The notes: a model not told the origin generated them from the letters alone. A stretch of DNA of 64,000 nt from Oceanobacillus halotolerans (GCF_010993955.1 NZ_WIXL01000009.1:1-64000); one strand, 5' to 3'; shown: positions 9,815 through 17,745, counted from the stretch's first letter. Translations and numbers: made by a program.

Positions 9815-9977
9815 AAGTGAAACTTCACTCAGTGGGGGTTTCCTTTCCTCCCCCACTGAGTGTTAGTTGAACGAATCGGACATTTACGGGCAGTTTGATC
9901 CCCCTCTTATCTTTCTTGGATCTCCTAAGAAATCTTAAAGTGGAGGTCTTACTGCCCGTTACATGCGGGATAAATAC
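9815..9977 (+). repeat. Two-hairpin interspersed element, copy A
   Basis: First hairpin ACTCAGTGGGGG / CCCCCACTGAGT (9827-9861), a constant linker TGTTAGTTGAAC, then a second hairpin closed by ACGGGCAGT / ACTGCCCGT (9886-9894 and 9951-9959) enclosing CCCCCTCTTA and AAGTGGAGG. Copies B (26709) and C (34317) lie in the same orientation with compensatory changes. It fills most of the gap between bdbC and the PAP2 gene. Confidence 0.85.
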
Positions 9978-10037
9978 ATTCGTATTATACATGTCTATTC
10001 ATGAAAAAACAAAAGGATTGCATAAGATAATACTAGT

Positions 10038-10691
10038 TTAATTGGAAGTTTTTGACCTTGCACGATAACGCATCCATTTTTCATAACCATAAATCAAACT
10101 AATCAATAGAATAAATCCTAAAATAAATCCAGCAACGACATCTGTTAAGTAATGAACATTAATATAATACCGACTCACACCAATTAGAAATACCAGTAAA
10201 GCAAAAAACACTTGGATGGTTATAATAAGATAACGATGCTTCAAGCGTCTTGAAATAAAATAACTTAATAACCCATAGCACACCATCGGAATCATCGCAT
10301 GGCCAGATGGGAAGCTGTGTCCTTCTGCGTTAGCCTCTATTAAAATACTCGGTCGTTCACGGCCTACCATCGCTTTAATCGATAAATTTAATAGATGTGC
10401 TCCTAATGTGCCTCCTGCAAAAACAAAAGCAGGGCGCCAATCACGAAAAATCAAGAATAACAGAATTCCAACAACAATGGTAAACGGTACTAAAAATTCT
10501 TCTGAACCGAGATCAGTGATCTGTAAGAATGTTTCATATACAATCGTATCCGCTACCGTATCGACATATGCTCTCGTCCATTGATCTATATATGGAACTT
10601 GACCCCGTACAATTTTAGTAACCCAAATCGCTATCGTACTACTAACAATTAGAAAAAAGAATAGCACAAAATAATGACGATTTTTCAACAT
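10038..10691 (-). CDS. PAP2-family membrane phosphatase
   Basis: Integral membrane lipid phosphatase of the type-2 phosphatidic acid phosphatase family; members act on undecaprenyl pyrophosphate or phosphatidylglycerol phosphate, and the substrate is not determined here. The 217 residues contain all three motifs: KAMVGRERP, SFPSGHA and the GVSR...H motif ending VHYLTD. About six membrane segments. The start ATG at 10691 is chosen because AGGAGG lies 7 nt upstream; an earlier in-frame GTG has no such site. Monocistronic; copy A of the two-hairpin element lies beyond its 3' end. Confidence 0.88.
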   Translation of the reverse strand: MLKNRHYFVLFFFLIVSSTIAIWVTKIVRGQVPYIDQWTRAYVDTVADTIVYETFLQITDLGSEEFLVPFTIVVGILLFLIFRDWRPAFVFAGGTLGAHLLNLSIKAMVGRERPSILIEANAEGHSFPSGHAMIPMVCYGLLSYFISRRLKHRYLIITIQVFFALLVFLIGVSRYYINVHYLTDVVAGFILGFILLISLIYGYEKWMRYRARSKTSN

Positions 10692-10799
10692 TTGTATTCC
10701 TCCTCTTACCATAATAACGTAAATAATGGTTTAATTAAATAAATGTTGGGAATAGTATTATGTGCTCATGCTAAAATTTTACAAAAGGTGGGGATACAA

Positions 10800-11234
10800 A
10801 TGGATGAACAGTTACAAACATTAATTGATGGTTTAAATGAGGACTTAGCAAATGAATATGCTGCTGCGATTCAGTATACGTATAGTGCATCTGTTGTTTC
10901 AGGCTTATATCGCTCTGCATTAAAACCATTTTTTGAAGGGGAGGTAGCTGATGAATTAGGACATGCCTTATATTTATCAGAAAAAATTAAATCACTTGGT
11001 GGTACACCAACCACTTCAGCTGCACAGGTACCACAACCAACAGGGGTAAAAGAGCTACTGGAAGAAACATTAAAATCAGAAACAGATACAATCGCACGCT
11101 ATGAGAAACGAAAAGAACAAGCAGAGGCTCTAGGGTATACAGAGCTTGTCGTGAAACTAGAGGATTTTATTTCCGATGAAACACATCACAAAGAAGAAAT
11201 TGAACGATTACTTGAAGATTCACGGATTTCCTAA
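10800..11234 (+). CDS. Ferritin-like diiron protein (bacterioferritin/Dps-type)
   Basis: Small four-helix ferritin-like protein of 144 residues from the ATG at 10800, preceded by AAGGTGGGG. Metal-binding candidates are the Glu of NEYAAAIQY, the E-x2-H of ADELGHA and the E-x2-H of SDETHHKEE, spaced as in ferritin-like diiron proteins. Likely role: iron storage or oxidation, or protection from peroxide. An upstream in-frame ATG (10743) would add 19 residues with no ribosome site and is rejected. Monocistronic, with a strong terminator. It could also be a rubrerythrin-like member without the rubredoxin domain. Confidence 0.8.
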   Translation: MDEQLQTLIDGLNEDLANEYAAAIQYTYSASVVSGLYRSALKPFFEGEVADELGHALYLSEKIKSLGGTPTTSAAQVPQPTGVKELLEETLKSETDTIARYEKRKEQAEALGYTELVVKLEDFISDETHHKEEIERLLEDSRIS

Positions 11235-11243
11235 TATATGTTT

Positions 11244-11282
11244 AAATCGAAGGCAATACTATCTTCCTTCGATTTTTATTTT
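11244..11282 (+). terminator. Terminator of the ferritin-like gene
   Basis: AAATCGAAGG / CCTTCGATTT hairpin followed by TTATTTTT. Confidence 0.85.
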
Positions 11283-11310
11283 TAGGCATTCTATTCCGTA
11301 AATGAATGGA

Positions 11311-11323
11311 AAAGTGTTATAAT
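11311..11323 (+). promoter_or_regulatory. Extended -10 promoter of yhaA
   Basis: TG-T-TATAAT (hexamer 11318-11323) lies 27 nt before the start codon; no good -35 is visible. Confidence 0.55.
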
Positions 11324-11349
11324 AGTATGAAAAGTAAGGAGGTTATTAT

Positions 11350-12519
11350 ATGTTAGACGCAATACATAAAGCGATTGATGAAAAATATTCTAAAATGGTA
11401 GAAATTCGTCGTTATTTACACCAATATCCAGAAGTTTCGTTTAAAGAATACAAAACAGCACAATATATTGCGGATTTTTACGAAGAACTAGGTATTCCTT
11501 ACAAAACAAAAGTCGGAGGAAATGGGGTTGTTGCCACATTAAAAGGAGCTAAACCGGGAAAAACCATTGCATTACGTGCTGATTTTGATGCATTACCCAT
11601 TCAAGATGAAAAAGATGTTCCTTACAAGTCTAAAGTAGATGGGGTAACACATGCATGTGGTCATGATGGGCATACGGCTACCCTTTTAACATTAGCCAAA
11701 GTCATGAAGGATTATCAAGAAGTTCTTCCAGGTACCATCGTTTTTCTTCATCAACATGCAGAAGAATATGCACCAGGTGGCGCGAAACCAATGGTTGAAG
11801 CAGGTGCATTAGAAGGGGTAGACGCAGTATTTGGTACACATTTATGGGCAACCACACCCCTTGGGGTTATGCAAACCTCTAAAGACGTATTTATGGCTGG
11901 GACAGATCGCTTTGAAATTACGATCCAAGGCCAAGGTGGACATGGTGCCTATCCTCATGAAACAAAAGATGCAATTGTCATTGGTACACAAGTGGTATCT
12001 CAATTACAACAAATTGTAGCTAGACGATTAGATCCACTAGAAACAGCCGTTGTCACGGTAGGCATATTTGATGCAGGTGATGCCTTTAACATCATTGCTG
12101 ATAAAGCTAGAATTCAAGGTACTGTACGTTATTTAAATACAGAGGTACAAGAAAAAGTCATTGAAGAGATGGAAAAAATTGTAAAGGGAACATGTGTTAC
12201 AAACGATGCATCTTACAACTTTAATTATGAAAAAGGGTATCCACCACTTGTGAACCATGAAAAAGAAGCACAACTTGTATTAGACGCAGCGAAGAATATT
12301 CCTGAAATCGAAACAGCAGAAGAAGTAATCCCTGTAATGGGTGGCGAAGACTTTGCTTACTATACAATGGAAAAACCAGGTGCTTACTTCTTTACTGGTG
12401 CAAATAAAGATGGCAACCCATACCCACACCACCATCCGAAATTTGATATTGATGAAAGAGCTTTACCAATCGCAGCTAAAACATTAATTCAAGCGTATTT
12501 TAATTATCAAAATCAATAA
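11350..12519 (+). CDS. yhaA: M20D amidohydrolase YhaA
   Basis: Cytoplasmic zinc or manganese amidohydrolase of the M20D group (hippurate hydrolase or N-acyl-amino-acid amidohydrolase type). The 389 residues hold the metal motif HACGHDGHTATLL with the M20D Cys and His ligands, HQHAEEYAPGGA with the catalytic and metal Glu pair, a dimerisation domain with GQGGHGAYPH, and the C-terminal GGEDFAYY. AAGGAGG lies 7 nt before the ATG. It sits beside ecsAB as in B. subtilis. Substrate unknown; N-acyl amino acids are most likely from the family. Confidence 0.92.
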   Translation: MLDAIHKAIDEKYSKMVEIRRYLHQYPEVSFKEYKTAQYIADFYEELGIPYKTKVGGNGVVATLKGAKPGKTIALRADFDALPIQDEKDVPYKSKVDGVTHACGHDGHTATLLTLAKVMKDYQEVLPGTIVFLHQHAEEYAPGGAKPMVEAGALEGVDAVFGTHLWATTPLGVMQTSKDVFMAGTDRFEITIQGQGGHGAYPHETKDAIVIGTQVVSQLQQIVARRLDPLETAVVTVGIFDAGDAFNIIADKARIQGTVRYLNTEVQEKVIEEMEKIVKGTCVTNDASYNFNYEKGYPPLVNHEKEAQLVLDAAKNIPEIETAEEVIPVMGGEDFAYYTMEKPGAYFFTGANKDGNPYPHHHPKFDIDERALPIAAKTLIQAYFNYQNQ

Positions 12520-12532
12520 GAGGACAAATGAG

Positions 12533-12568
12533 AACCCCCTTCACTTGGCTACAGTGAAGGGGGTTTTA
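12533..12568 (+). terminator. Terminator of yhaA
   Basis: AACCCCCTTCACT / AGTGAAGGGGGTT hairpin plus TTTT. Confidence 0.9.
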
Positions 12569-12619
12569 TTGATGTTATGTGATTACGGTAAAGTGCTTGC
12601 TCTTTTTGGTGAATGCATT

Positions 12620-12880
12620 GTTGTTTTAGGCATTGAGAGGCGCGCTCGATTTGCTATTTCTAATGTTTTGCCGCTGTTTTTTTATCGAGAGGTCTGCTCG
12701 ATTCTCTTTACTATGATTTTACTGCTGTTTTTGTATCGAAAAACATGCTCGATTCACTTTACTGAAAGAATATCACTGTTTTTTTCATCGAGAAGCTCAC
12801 TCGTTTCATTTCTTATAGACTCCTTGCAAATTTTTGAATCGACAACCTCACTCGATCACTTTTTTCAATCCCCTCTGCTG
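12620..12880. repeat. Tandem array of 51-52 bp units (array 2)
   Basis: Units start at about 12632, 12684, 12735, 12787 and 12838 (steps 52, 51, 52, 51). The unit core is ATCGAG-N7-CTCGAT followed by a T-rich stretch. It sits between the converging yhaA and ecsB genes. An open frame of 118 codons crosses it only because the period is close to 17 codons; its translation is a 17-residue repeat with no family resemblance. Confidence 0.8.
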
Positions 12881-12913
12881 GCTGATCCAATCACATACTA
12901 AGAATCTCTCCTA

Positions 12914-14131
12914 TTAGGAATTCGAAATTTTTCGTTTCACATAGCCATTTAAAAATAACCATGAAAATGCTAATCCACCAATAAGGACAACGATAGATCC
13001 CACATATACTTCCATAAACAAAAATAATAAAACAAATAGGACCGTTTGAATGATCATTAATTGATATAACCATTTCATTAACGCTTTTTGTCGTGACTGT
13101 AGCGTCACTGGATAGAGGTCTAACCACATAATCGTTCGGTGATGTTGGTAAAGCGTCATCATTTGGAAACTGCTTAAGTATAAAAAGAGTATCGCGAAAA
13201 TTACTTTCATCCACAGATTTGGTACATAGTAAATAGCTAGACCACCGATAACAATAAGTCGAATATACATTCCTAAATAGTCACCACTACGAATAAACGT
13301 AATTCGATACAAATAATCAAATGTATACGTCTGTCTAAAAGGTACTTTATTCACTAAGGCAACTAACCAATGCCTTTTCTTCACACGATTTTTCATGTGT
13401 GGTACATCTGTGAACATATTGGCGATTCGGTAAAAGGTTTGCATCCGACTTTGATCTTTTTCCACCAAGAGATCCCAAACAATGCCAGGCTGCTTTTTCG
13501 AAATAGACCAATCATATAGAAATACGAGGGCAAATAAAATGGTTGTCACAGCCGCATATAGCATGTTGCCACCAATCATAAAAAAGACAATCACAATATT
13601 TAATACCGTACGGACGGCTTGATCAATGAGACGATTACCAGGTTCACGAATTTTTAACATCCACCAGTTCGCTAACAGATTCCACCCTTTTAAAATGATA
13701 ACAACAAGAAGTGTTAGACCATAATCACTCCCAGCACGTTCTGGAAAGGAAGCAAAATATAAAGGTCCAAGTGCAGCACCTGCTAACACCACAAGATATA
13801 ATTGAATAACGAAACTGTAGATAATCGTGTTTCGAAAATACGCATCCATCTTATGCTCAGCGGGCAATAAAAATACAAGATCTGGTTCTTTTAATAATGT
13901 TCGAACTGGGCTATAGCTAACAATCAGTCCAAATATAATTCCAATGATCCATGCTGTCGGGAAATTGGCTGGCAATTCAGCTAACCATTGTTGATAATAA
14001 TACGCCAGAGCAGAAACGAAAAACAACATTGCTACCGCTATATGACCATTAAAAATATACCGTAAATAACGGCTTGTCTCTTTTAAATGTGCAGAAAAAC
14101 GTTTTTTAAAAAAATCATGAGCATCAAACAT
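12914..14131 (-). CDS. ecsB: ABC transporter membrane subunit EcsB
   Basis: Integral membrane partner of EcsA; in B. subtilis the Ecs system affects secretion, regulated intramembrane proteolysis by RasP and competence (family knowledge). The 405 residues predict about eight to ten membrane segments and a basic cytoplasmic region in the middle (KNRVKKRHW). It overlaps ecsA by 8 nt, so the two are coupled. The third gene of the B. subtilis operon, ecsC, is absent: a tandem-repeat array and yhaA follow directly. Length is close to the B. subtilis protein. Confidence 0.92.
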   Translation of the reverse strand: MFDAHDFFKKRFSAHLKETSRYLRYIFNGHIAVAMLFFVSALAYYYQQWLAELPANFPTAWIIGIIFGLIVSYSPVRTLLKEPDLVFLLPAEHKMDAYFRNTIIYSFVIQLYLVVLAGAALGPLYFASFPERAGSDYGLTLLVVIILKGWNLLANWWMLKIREPGNRLIDQAVRTVLNIVIVFFMIGGNMLYAAVTTILFALVFLYDWSISKKQPGIVWDLLVEKDQSRMQTFYRIANMFTDVPHMKNRVKKRHWLVALVNKVPFRQTYTFDYLYRITFIRSGDYLGMYIRLIVIGGLAIYYVPNLWMKVIFAILFLYLSSFQMMTLYQHHRTIMWLDLYPVTLQSRQKALMKWLYQLMIIQTVLFVLLFLFMEVYVGSIVVLIGGLAFSWLFLNGYVKRKISNS

Positions 14132-14867
14132 GGCTATCTTCCTTTGTTAATTCCACATAAAGGTCATCTAATGTTGCATCAGGCATTTGAAATTCTTTTC
14201 GAAGTTCCTCTAATGTTCCAATTGCTCGAATCTCGCCATCATGAAGGATCACAAAACGATCACAATAACGTTCTGCTGTTGCCAAAATATGTGTTGACAT
14301 TAAAACACCAGAACCATTCTCTTTCATCTCATTCATTAATTGTAAATAAGATTGGATACCTAGTGGATCAAGTCCGACAAATGGTTCATCCACAATGTAT
14401 AATGGCGGTTCAATTAAAAACGCGCACATAATCATTACTTTTTGCCGCATCCCTTTTGAGAAATGGACGGGAAACCAATTTAGTTTTTTCTCCATTCGAA
14501 ATTCTTTCAGTAATGGATCTAACCGCTCTTTAAAAACATCTTCAGAAATATCATAAGCCATTGCAGTCAGTCGAAGGTGCTCATATAATGTTAACTCATC
14601 ATAAAGGATTGGCATTTCTGGAATATAAGCTATCTGATTACGGTATGACTCTGGATTATCTTGAAATGATCTTCCATTTACCGAAATCGTTCCTTTCTTC
14701 GGTTGCATTAATCCAATAATGTGTTTAATGGTTGTACTTTTTCCTGCACCATTTAACCCAATTAATCCAACGATTTCCTTTGGGTGTACATCAAACGATA
14801 TCCCATGTAACACATTTTTATGGGTATACCCGCCATGTAATTTTTCAATATGTAATAAAGGTTTCAC
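14124..14867 (-). CDS. ecsA: ABC transporter ATPase EcsA
   Basis: Cytoplasmic ATPase of the Ecs exporter. The 247 residues carry Walker A (GLNGAGKSTT, about residues 38-47), signature FSKGMRQKV and Walker B LYIVDEPF, then the switch His in STHILAT. The start is a GTG with AGGAGG 7 nt upstream. First gene of ecsA-ecsB. A good promoter (14926-14954) lies just upstream. The substrate is unknown in any organism as far as I know. Confidence 0.93.
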   Translation of the reverse strand: MKPLLHIEKLHGGYTHKNVLHGISFDVHPKEIVGLIGLNGAGKSTTIKHIIGLMQPKKGTISVNGRSFQDNPESYRNQIAYIPEMPILYDELTLYEHLRLTAMAYDISEDVFKERLDPLLKEFRMEKKLNWFPVHFSKGMRQKVMIMCAFLIEPPLYIVDEPFVGLDPLGIQSYLQLMNEMKENGSGVLMSTHILATAERYCDRFVILHDGEIRAIGTLEELRKEFQMPDATLDDLYVELTKEDSHV

Positions 14868-14925
14868 TTTTTGTCCTCCTAGACCCTTCTCAATTCCAAG
14901 ATTTACACACTTAGGTTACTATAAA

Positions 14926-14954
14926 ATTTTATCATGTATCCATCTGGATGCCAA
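14926..14954 (-). promoter_or_regulatory. Promoter of ecsAB
   Basis: On the minus strand TTGGCA, 17 bp, then TAAAAT with an extended TG motif. It lies about 60 nt upstream of the GTG start. Confidence 0.75.
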
Positions 14955-15033
14955 AACAAACTCACCATCAATTATCGACACTTTTTTTGATTTTTTTTGT
15001 ATAAAGTTGTTATTTCCGTTCACAATAACTAGT

Positions 15034-15325
15034 GAAGACAGAGGATGAATCATTCAAAAACACAGGCAAGTTTGTGTGGTAACACAAATGAGGTGTTTGT
15101 GATGGATACTCTAATGATGATATAAACCCTTTTGCTTATCTCCATGTAGTGAGATTATGACAAAACGGTTTTGAAGTCAGAGAAGTTGGCATGTAGTACT
15201 TCAATGTGCAAAGACGTGCTTTAACTTTTTCTAACAAAGTCCCCAACGTTAGATTATTACTCATCCTCTCGTCTTCTTAAAGCAGGCTAGTTCGTGTAAA
15301 AAGCGAGCTAGCCTGTTTCCTTTTT
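15034..15325 (+). ncRNA. Candidate structured non-coding RNA ending in a terminator
   Basis: About 245 nt without a plausible gene fold into a multi-arm structure. Closing stem: GAAGAC-GAGGATGA (15034-15048) pairs with TCATCCTC-GTCTTC (15261-15276), 14 pairs with one small interruption. Arm 2: CAAAAACAC (15055-15063) with GTGTTTGTG (15093-15101), enclosing TTTGTGT/ACACAAA on a GGTA loop (15071-15088). Arm 3: AAACCCTTTTG (15124-15134) with CAAAACGGTTT (15161-15171), enclosing ATCTC/GAGAT. Arm 4: TTGAAGT/ACTTCAA (15171-15204). Arm 5: TCTAAC/GTTAGA (15230-15253). A Rho-independent terminator follows (15281-15325). Structure was found by eye. It does not match T-box, SRP, tmRNA, RNase P or riboswitch consensus that I know. 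A repeat of about 330 bp separates it from hit, so it is more likely a free RNA than a leader. Confidence 0.6.
15281..15325 (+). terminator. Terminator of the candidate ncRNA
   Basis: AGCAGGCTAG / CTAGCCTGTTT hairpin followed by CCTTTTT on the plus strand; the opposite strand has only a short T run. Confidence 0.75.
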
Positions 15326-15334
15326 GTAAAGGAT

Positions 15335-15670
15335 CTTTTCTAAAAGATTGTTGCTTTCTAGTAGGAAACGTCTTGCATTAAGATGTATTATGCGTAGTAA
15401 AAGTGCATTAACTACCACTACGAAAATACACTTCGCTTTCCGCGGACTCCCCACGAGCCTCCTCGTGGAAACCACACTGCGGGGTCTCTTAGGCTCGTCT
15501 TTCCGCAGGAGTCTACGTGGATTTTCTCCGTTAGTTTGCGTTATTCTATATCACCATTGATGCTAATATGACCGTTGATTGGAGCGTAGGACAGTCGACT
15601 CCTGCAGGAATAGCACGTGTCCAGACCTGAGCAGAAAGTGAGGAGGCTGAGGCCGTGCCTGCGGTTAATA
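15335..15670. repeat. Composite interspersed repeat
   Basis: Left end AAAAGATTGTTGCTTTCTAG matches, inverted, the right ends at 52130 and 62735. The interior carries the GC-rich palindromic modules CTTCGCTTTCCGCGGACTCC, GGAGCGTAGGACAGTCGACT and GAGGAGGCTGAGGCCGTGCC. A 70-codon open frame over it is chance. Confidence 0.8.
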
Positions 15671-15682
15671 AAATGTGATTTC

Positions 15683-15712
15683 TTTACAGTTTATACCAAT
15701 TGTATATACAAT
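15683..15712 (+). promoter_or_regulatory. Probable promoter of hit
   Basis: TTTACA (15683-15688) with TACAAT (15707-15712) at 18 bp, or TATACA at 16 bp. Confidence 0.5.
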
Positions 15713-15737
15713 ATAGAAAAAAGGAAGGGTGATCATA

Positions 15738-16169
15738 ATGAGTCATGATGATTGTATTTTTTGTAAAATTATTGATGGGGAGATTCCATCAGCTAAAGTA
15801 TATGAGGATGAAAAGGTTTATGCTTTTTTGGACATTAGCCAAGTAACGAAAGGACATACACTTGTTATTCCAAAAACACATACGAAAAATATTTATGAGA
15901 CACCACCTGAGGTTGCACAAGAGTTGTTTGCACGTATTCCTAAAATTGCCAATGCGATTAAAGACGTGTATCAACCACAAGGGATGAATCTGTTAAATAA
16001 CAATGAAAAAGCCGCAGACCAATCTGTTTTCCATTTACATTTACATCTAATTCCTCGTTATGGAAAAGATGATGGCTATGCGATTAATTGGACAACCCAT
16101 GTGGATGATTACTCCCAAGAAGATTTACAACAAATTGCAAAAGAGATTGGGGAAAGGGTTCAAGCATAG
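15738..16169 (+). CDS. hit: HIT-family nucleotide-binding hydrolase
   Basis: Histidine-triad protein; the family hydrolyses purine nucleotide phosphoramidates or related adenylates. The 143 residues from the ATG at 15738 contain the Zn-type N-terminus DCIFCKI and the active-site triad VFHLHLHLIPRY. The GTG at 15729 directly abuts the AGGAAGG site, so the ATG 9 nt downstream is preferred. It lies opposite ecsA as in B. subtilis, but the gap has been expanded by an RNA candidate and a repeat. Single gene; cellular role unclear in bacilli. Confidence 0.93.
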   Translation: MSHDDCIFCKIIDGEIPSAKVYEDEKVYAFLDISQVTKGHTLVIPKTHTKNIYETPPEVAQELFARIPKIANAIKDVYQPQGMNLLNNNEKAADQSVFHLHLHLIPRYGKDDGYAINWTTHVDDYSQEDLQQIAKEIGERVQA

Positions 16170-16220
16170 TTAGAAGATTCTCATTTTACCCTTTCTCTAT
16201 TATACTGACTATGGTAAACT

Positions 16221-16226
16221 TATAAT
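16221..16226 (+). promoter_or_regulatory. -10 box upstream of trpP
   Basis: Perfect TATAAT; no good -35 at 17 bp. Leaves a leader of about 75 nt containing the NAG triplets. Confidence 0.45.
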
Positions 16227-16270
16227 ACGTACCCGCAGCTGACAACGAGTGTATAGTTGGGGAACGAATA

Positions 16271-16324
16271 TAGCTGAGCAAAGCTTGAGATGAGGAGAGG
16301 TAGAAATGAATACGAGAATTTTAG
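16271..16324 (+). promoter_or_regulatory. TRAP (MtrB) binding site over the trpP start
   Basis: Triplets TAG(16271), GAG(16276), AAG(16281), GAG(16287), GAG(16292), GAG(16297) and TAG(16301), mostly 2 nt apart, run through the Shine-Dalgarno region to the ATG at 16306; GAG(16314) and TAG(16322) follow inside the gene. This is the known TRAP target pattern. In B. subtilis trpP is repressed at translation by tryptophan-bound TRAP; the same is inferred here. Confidence 0.8.
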
Positions 16325-16827
16325 TGTTGCTATCATTATTGTTAGGGATTGGTGCTGTATTGCACTATGTCATTCCACCATTTATTTATGGAATGAAGCC
16401 TGACATGTTACTATCGATGATGTTTTTAGGAATTATGTTATTTCCTAGGGCCAAATATGTTGTTGTCCTGTCACTAGCAGCTGGAGTTATTTCCGCGCTA
16501 ACGACACAGACGGTAGGTGGCCAAATCGCAAACATGATTGATAAACCAATTACTGGGTTAGTGTTTTTCGCGATATTCTTACTTGTAAAAGATCGTATTA
16601 ACATGAAAATTAATGTTCCAGTCCTTAGTGCAATTGGAACAATGATTAGCGGTTCGATTTTCTTAACCGCTGCACTATATATTGTTGGTTTAATGGAAGG
16701 TGCATTTACTGTACTATTCTTAACAGTAGTATTACCAGCAGCAGCATTGAATGTTGTGTTTATGATGATTGTATATCCGATCGTCCAACAAATTCTAAAA
16801 CGTTCACAACCAATAGCTTTAACGTGA
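16306..16827 (+). CDS. trpP: Tryptophan transporter TrpP
   Basis: Small integral membrane importer for tryptophan (B. subtilis TrpP/YhaG). The 173 residues predict five to six membrane segments and contain the conserved PPFIYGMKPDMLL near residues 24-36 and TTQTVGGQIAN near residue 70. GAGGAGAGG precedes the ATG, but this ribosome site lies inside a run of NAG triplets that should bind TRAP, so translation is probably shut off when tryptophan is abundant. Monocistronic with its own terminator; same neighbours (hit, yhaH) as in B. subtilis. Confidence 0.93.
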   Translation: MNTRILVLLSLLLGIGAVLHYVIPPFIYGMKPDMLLSMMFLGIMLFPRAKYVVVLSLAAGVISALTTQTVGGQIANMIDKPITGLVFFAIFLLVKDRINMKINVPVLSAIGTMISGSIFLTAALYIVGLMEGAFTVLFLTVVLPAAALNVVFMMIVYPIVQQILKRSQPIALT

Positions 16828-16837
16828 GTAAACATTT

Positions 16838-16870
16838 AATCCTCTGACACTATTCGTCAGGGGATTTTTT
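16838..16870 (+). terminator. Terminator of trpP
   Basis: ATCCTCTGAC / GTCAGGGGAT hairpin plus TTTTTT. Confidence 0.85.
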
Positions 16871-16958
16871 AATAAAAAAGTTTCCATGTTCATTCGCAAA
16901 ATTTGTGTAATCATAGTATGATAGAATTAGATAAAATAGTTATAAAGGAGCGGGTATT

Positions 16959-17321
16959 ATGTCAAAAACAAAATCATTACTAATTGGATTTGCAGTTGGA
17001 AGTGTTGTTAGTGCTGCTACAACCCTGTTAACCACCCCTTCATCAGGAAAAGAGTTCAGAAGCCGTGCGAAAGAACAAAGTATAGAATATCGGGAAATGC
17101 TCCGTCATTTAAAACAGGATGGTTTACGATTGAAAGATCAACTTACAGAGACATCTAAAGAAGGTGCAGCTCTTATGAAAAACCTCACCCAAGAAATGAA
17201 GAGATCGGTAACAGAATGGAAAGATACAATCGAGCCACATCAAGAAAACATCCAAGAATACTTGGAACAAATTGAGACAAGCTTACGAGATTTAGAAGAA
17301 AAAGTAAAAGCAAATAAATAA
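16959..17321 (+). CDS. yhaH: YtxH-domain protein YhaH
   Basis: Small protein of 120 residues: a glycine-rich hydrophobic N-terminus (LLIGFAVGSVVSAATTLLTT) typical of the YtxH/gas-vesicle-like domain, then a charged helical coiled-coil-like tail. Probably membrane-attached by the N-terminus. Function unknown; relatives are linked to general stress. AAAGGAG lies 8 nt before the ATG. Same place as B. subtilis yhaH, after trpP. Its 3' side differs: hpr is missing and opuA follows in the opposite direction. Confidence 0.88.
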   Translation: MSKTKSLLIGFAVGSVVSAATTLLTTPSSGKEFRSRAKEQSIEYREMLRHLKQDGLRLKDQLTETSKEGAALMKNLTQEMKRSVTEWKDTIEPHQENIQEYLEQIETSLRDLEEKVKANK

Positions 17322-17334
17322 TAGCTACAGGTGG

Positions 17335-17365
17335 AGTGTCCTAGTGTAAGGACACTTTTTATTTT
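17335..17365 (+). terminator. Terminator of yhaH
   Basis: AGTGTCCT / AGGACACT hairpin plus TTTTATTTT. Confidence 0.85.
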
Positions 17366-17429
17366 GGTGAAGGAGGAATCGATCGTCGTTATTTCAGAGT
17401 TTTTCTTTGTTACTGTTTAATGTATTTTT

Positions 17430-17620
17430 CGTTGAATTCAGGCAAAGATAAGCACTCTCCGTTACTTTATCATCTATTTCGAGCCTCATCCAGGCACAGA
17501 GAAGCTTCCTCTGTTTCCTTTTCATACTTTCCATTTCATTCAGGCACTGACAAGCCGCCTCTGCCCTTTTCATACACTCCTCACCCGATTCAGACACTTA
17601 CATCCCTTTATTCCTCCCTA
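17430..17620. repeat. Tandem array of 50-52 bp units (array 3)
   Basis: Units begin AGGCAAAG/AGGCACAG/AGGCACTG/AGACACTT at 17440, 17492, 17542 and 17592. The core (A/C)(A/T)GA(T/C)AAG..CTCTG is shared with the array at 38686. It lies between the converging yhaH and opuAC genes. Confidence 0.75.
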
Positions 17621-17651
17621 CGCTTCACCAACAAATTACAACCTATGCCAA

Positions 17652-17745
17652 CCTAATTAGAAAACTTGGCTATCTCCGGGCCTTTTCGGTGATAGTCTTA
17701 GTTGCACTTATGCAAAAAGAAAGTTTTATACTTTTCTATCTGCCA
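17652..17745. repeat. Fragment of the 350-bp element (see 40367 and 26044)
   Basis: Matches the first 90 bp or so of the element: a hairpin with stem GGCTATC / GATAGTC, then TAGTTGCACTTATGCA and TTTTCTATCTGCCA. The stem bases differ from the full copies but still pair. Confidence 0.7.

Noticed and set aside
12545-12901. 118-codon plus-strand open frame after yhaA
   Set aside because: It begins inside the yhaA terminator and is formed by the 51-bp tandem array; its product is a 17-residue repeat without a known fold or ribosome site.
15048-15126. 26-codon open frame within the ncRNA candidate
   Set aside because: The GAGG directly abuts the ATG with no spacer, and the frame is part of the closing stem and arm 2; translation is unlikely.
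15348-15560. 70-codon open frame before hit
   Set aside because: Lies entirely in a composite repeat; the same modules elsewhere do not keep a frame.
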